DNA of 6,381 nucleotides from an uncultured Eubacteriales bacterium (GTDB taxonomy: Bacteria; Bacillota; Clostridia; Oscillospirales; Acutalibacteraceae). Each line of letters opens with the position of its first letter. The first letter of the stretch is position 1. The stretch spans positions 1 to 6,381 of the forward strand of contig ONSE01000076.1 in the NCBI GenBank assembly GCA_900320415.1. Direction: 5' to 3'. Positions 3,863-6,381 of the stretch are shown here, in pieces. Position numbers and translations under genes: made by a program. The notes beneath the pieces are model-generated. The model worked only from the letters and a program-made list of their open reading frames with translations, ran no database searches and was not told the DNA's origin.

Positions 3863-6211
3863 ATGTCTGCAATTTTTATCAGCTACGCGACAAGGGATTA
3901 TTCCATCGCCACAGGATTATATACAGCTCTTCGAGAAAAGGGTTTTGACGTCTGGTACGCGCCCAACAGCATCTCAACGGGTAAAAACTACGCGAATGAA
4001 ATCGGTGCACAGCTCAAAACGGATGAAGAAGGCGACATGATGAAAAAGATAGACGAGCTGAGCGCCTCAAAGGTGCTGCTGCTGATTCTTTCATCCGCCT
4101 CCATGCGCTCCAAATGGGTCTCGAAGGAGGTAAAGCTCGCCATTAATCAGGATATCACGGTCCTTCCGCTGAAAATCGATCATTCGGAGCTGACTCCCGA
4201 GTACGCCTTTATGCTGTCGGATGTGCAGATCACCGACGCGTATCATCTGAGCAGGGAGCTTCTGGATCACCTGGCAGAAAAGCTGTCGGAGCTGGTTCCC
4301 GACCCCCGCCGGCTCGCGGGCAGGCGCAAGGAAGAGAAAAAGCTCAGCTACGAACAAATCGGCATCTATCCCCTGGCGCAGGGAGATCCGTACTATCGGG
4401 ATGGGGAAACCCTGCATACCCGACTGACAAAGCACCGCTTCTTTATCGCTCCCCCGATGGATCTGCCCGAAATGACCGAGGAACAGCGCAGATGGGTACG
4501 GGAGCATATCGCCAACCCTCCCGCACTGTTTGACATGACATGGGAGGAGGTTTACAACAGCCTTCCGATCCCTGACTTACGGGAAAGAGTGGAGTTTTCA
4601 CGGCGGAAAGTGCTCAAACAATTTATCACCCACGAAAACGGCTGCTATTTCAATAATATCAAATACGGCGTGAACCGCATCAACCCCTTCGGCAGAACCG
4701 AGGACTTGAGTGAACGGCCGATTCTTTCTCTGGAGCTGTTTACGACCGATTACTACACCCACAGGGTCATGAAGGACGTATGCAAAACGCTCATCGCCGA
4801 GAATAACGGTTTTCTGTGCAAAAAAATCGATTACACCAATCTGAGATACACCCGCATTTTCTTCACATCTCTCGGCATCAATCTTCTGCTGACCGAGGAC
4901 GCTTTGAAGCCCGCGCGCAAGCTTTTGCTCACCAGCCGCTCCATCAACGCCGCGGAAACCTACTCGCGGTATCAATTCTCCGTTTCGGTCATCGAGGGCG
5001 TGTCCCGGAGCGATTACGATCCGTTTACCTCCAATGTCAGCCTCTCCTCCGCCGTATACAGGGGATTGATGGAGGAACTGGGCGTTAGTGAGCACCTGCT
5101 GCAATCCGACCAGCTGCGTTTCTATGACTTTTTTGTCAACAAGGCAAATCTGGAAATGGGCATTTCCTGCTCCGTCGAGCTCAGACAAAGCGTCAGCCTT
5201 GATGAACACGTGCTGAACTGTCACGGAAAGGATGAAAATCTGGAAATATCCGATAAACACCTCATTGAGATGAAAAAGCTCCGTCAATTCCTGTTTACCA
5301 ACCTGGACGCTTTTCTGCCCCAGGCTGTCTACACCGTCTGCTCTTATCTTGAATCCTCGGGCGATTTTGTCATCGAGCGCTACAATAAGAGCGTCGAAAG
5401 CAAGCAGAGCTTTATTATGAGCAAAACGGGAAACGGCACCGTCTGCGGCGACGCCGTAGTTGACACACCCGACTATATCGCGGTGATCGACGGAGCGACT
5501 CCCAAGGGAGAAAAGCTCTGGGACGGTCTCCCGGGCGATGTTTATATCGCGCAGCGGATCAGCAGCACGATCCGCCGGATGGACGCCGATCTCTCTGCGG
5601 AGGAGGCCATCCGTCTCATCAACGATGATATCCGACAGGCATATCTTGAAAACGGCGTTGCCTACGAAACTCTCGAGAACGCCGAGCGGCTCCAGGCAAG
5701 CGTTATCATCTACAGCGTAAAACGGCACGAGGTCTGGAATTTCGGTGACTGCCTGCTGCGGATCAACCACCGCAGCTATACAAACTATAAAAAGCTCGAT
5801 ACGCTGATGAGCGACTTGCGGGCATTTTTTATTGAAGCCGAAATGATCCGGGGCACACATCATTACGATGCCGACGGAGAGGACACGGGCAGGGCGTGTA
5901 TTCTGCCGTTCCTGAAGGAACAGACCGTTTTTGCCAACACGGAGTACTCCTTTGGCTACGACGTGATCGACGGAGGGTCTGTCAATCTCAATCATATCCA
6001 CGTCTACGCGGTGCAGACGGGTGACAAGGTGACGATGTCTACAGACGGGTACCCCAAGCTGTTTGACTCCCTTGAGGATACGGAGCGTTATCTTGAGAAG
6101 TGTATTCATGACGATCCTGAGTGTCTTTATGAGCTGCGCGGCACCAAATGCATCCAGCACGGAAACGTTTCCTATGATGACAGAGCCTATATCAGCTTCC
6201 GTGTGGAATGA
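3863..6211 (+). CDS. TIR / Nudix-like / PP2C-like phosphatase fusion protein, putative defence effector
   Basis: This is a 782-residue protein with no signal peptide or membrane segment. The TIR domain (about 1-145) shows AIFISYATRD, then GFDVWYAPNSISTG, then SKWVSKEV, where Glu89 sits in the W-x3-E position of the catalytic Glu of NAD+-cleaving TIRs. Residues about 160-330 are not recognised. Residues about 330-480 look Nudix-like: LGINLLLTED, LLLTSRS, FSVSVIEG, and YRGLMEELGV (399-408), a Nudix box in which the expected RE is RG and the upstream Glu is Val392. The last part (about 515-782) resembles PP2C phosphatases: CGDAVVD (Asp530), VIDGAT (Asp543), FGDC (628-630), STDG (Asp728) and YDDRAYI (Asp772/773). 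I infer immune or stress signalling: the TIR would act on NAD+, the Nudix-like region may bind a nucleotide, and the phosphatase may act on a phosphoprotein or serve as a sensor. The gene is monocistronic and divergent from the SOS operon. Domain calls are firm for TIR and good for PP2C; the overall function is unknown. Confidence 0.85.
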   Translation: MSAIFISYATRDYSIATGLYTALREKGFDVWYAPNSISTGKNYANEIGAQLKTDEEGDMMKKIDELSASKVLLLILSSASMRSKWVSKEVKLAINQDITVLPLKIDHSELTPEYAFMLSDVQITDAYHLSRELLDHLAEKLSELVPDPRRLAGRRKEEKKLSYEQIGIYPLAQGDPYYRDGETLHTRLTKHRFFIAPPMDLPEMTEEQRRWVREHIANPPALFDMTWEEVYNSLPIPDLRERVEFSRRKVLKQFITHENGCYFNNIKYGVNRINPFGRTEDLSERPILSLELFTTDYYTHRVMKDVCKTLIAENNGFLCKKIDYTNLRYTRIFFTSLGINLLLTEDALKPARKLLLTSRSINAAETYSRYQFSVSVIEGVSRSDYDPFTSNVSLSSAVYRGLMEELGVSEHLLQSDQLRFYDFFVNKANLEMGISCSVELRQSVSLDEHVLNCHGKDENLEISDKHLIEMKKLRQFLFTNLDAFLPQAVYTVCSYLESSGDFVIERYNKSVESKQSFIMSKTGNGTVCGDAVVDTPDYIAVIDGATPKGEKLWDGLPGDVYIAQRISSTIRRMDADLSAEEAIRLINDDIRQAYLENGVAYETLENAERLQASVIIYSVKRHEVWNFGDCLLRINHRSYTNYKKLDTLMSDLRAFFIEAEMIRGTHHYDADGEDTGRACILPFLKEQTVFANTEYSFGYDVIDGGSVNLNHIHVYAVQTGDKVTMSTDGYPKLFDSLEDTERYLEKCIHDDPECLYELRGTKCIQHGNVSYDDRAYISFRVE

Positions 6212-6239
6212 TAACCGCTTGATCTTGATGTAATAGTAT

Positions 6240-6287
6240 AGCAGGCACGTCGCCGTGACGGGATACGGTGACGCGCCTGCTGTTTTT
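6240..6287 (+). terminator. Rho-independent terminator of the TIR/PP2C gene
   Basis: Arms at 6240-6256 and 6265-6281 form a 17-position stem with one A-C mismatch and one G-U pair around an eight-base loop (GACGGGAT). They are followed by G and TTTTT (6283-6287). The stem starts 29 bases after the stop codon. The outer arms AGCAGGC/GCCTGCT resemble those of the palindrome at 1151-1172. No open frame follows before the window end, so the TIR/PP2C gene is a single-gene transcript. Confidence 0.9.
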
Positions 6288-6351
6288 GCGTGACAAGGAT
6301 TCGCGTCACCAACATTCCGAACCGGACGCTTTCCCTGTCATACTATTTCAT

Positions 6352-6381
6352 TTAATAGACTTTCAATTAATAGACTTTCAA
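6352..6381. repeat. Perfect 15-bp tandem repeat running off the right edge
   Basis: TTAATAGACTTTCAA occurs twice head to tail (6352-6366, 6367-6381). A degenerate copy in the same phase (6337-6351, 9 of 15 matching) precedes them. The block is A/T-rich compared with the genes and may continue beyond the window. It could be an operator array, the start of a minisatellite, or a boundary repeat; the sequence here does not decide. Confidence 0.8.

Noticed and set aside
4598..6160. A 520-codon open frame on the minus strand
   Set aside because: It lies wholly antisense to the TIR/PP2C gene, shows no recognisable domain, has no good ribosome site, and is explained by codon bias of the real gene.
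6291..6315. GTGAC/GTCAC inverted repeat after the TIR/PP2C terminator
   Set aside because: The five-base arms around a ten-base gap are expected by chance and no adjacent gene needs it.
6337..6381. The edge tandem repeat as a CRISPR array
   Set aside because: The copies abut without spacers and the unit is only 15 bp.

Overview
The window looks like chromosomal or accessory DNA of a Gram-positive, Clostridia-type bacterium with roughly balanced base composition. The evidence is strong purine-rich Shine-Dalgarno sites, near-consensus sigma-A promoters, a Bacillus-type LexA box (CGAAC-N4-GTTCC), and a three-gene Y-family polymerase cassette of the kind found in Firmicutes.

Layout, left to right. 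Positions 1-192 (+) hold the C-terminal end of an unidentified protein cut by the window edge. It converges on, and overlaps by 14 bp, a minus-strand metallo-beta-lactamase-fold hydrolase gene (179-955). That gene has its own extended -10 promoter at 1073-1101. A perfect GC-rich palindrome followed by five Ts (1151-1181) lies between it and the next operon. Positions 1204-3579 (-) are a compact operon read right to left: a 93-residue conserved small protein, a 526-residue Y-family translesion polymerase with a beta-clamp motif, and a 163-residue YolD-like protein whose start overlaps the polymerase stop (ATGA). Its promoter is a perfect TTGACA-N17-TATAAT on the minus strand (3670-3698). A LexA box (3655-3668) sits over the expected transcription start, so this is an SOS-regulated translesion cassette.

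Divergent from it on the plus strand is the most unusual gene, 3863-6211. It encodes a 782-residue protein with an N-terminal TIR domain (putative catalytic Glu89 in a W-x3-E context), a central Nudix-like region with a degraded Nudix box, and a C-terminal PP2C-like phosphatase domain with recognisable metal-ligand motifs. It has its own extended -10 promoter (3743-3771) and a strong terminator (6240-6287). The promoter rules out the longer open frame that begins at 3743. TIR proteins of this kind often act in anti-phage immunity by consuming NAD+. A single-gene TIR/Nudix-like/PP2C system beside an SOS cassette is my best candidate for an undescribed defence or stress-response module, but its function is inference. 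The two divergent promoters share short repeats of CCCTGTTG type that could be an operator. The right edge holds a 15-bp tandem repeat that runs off the window.
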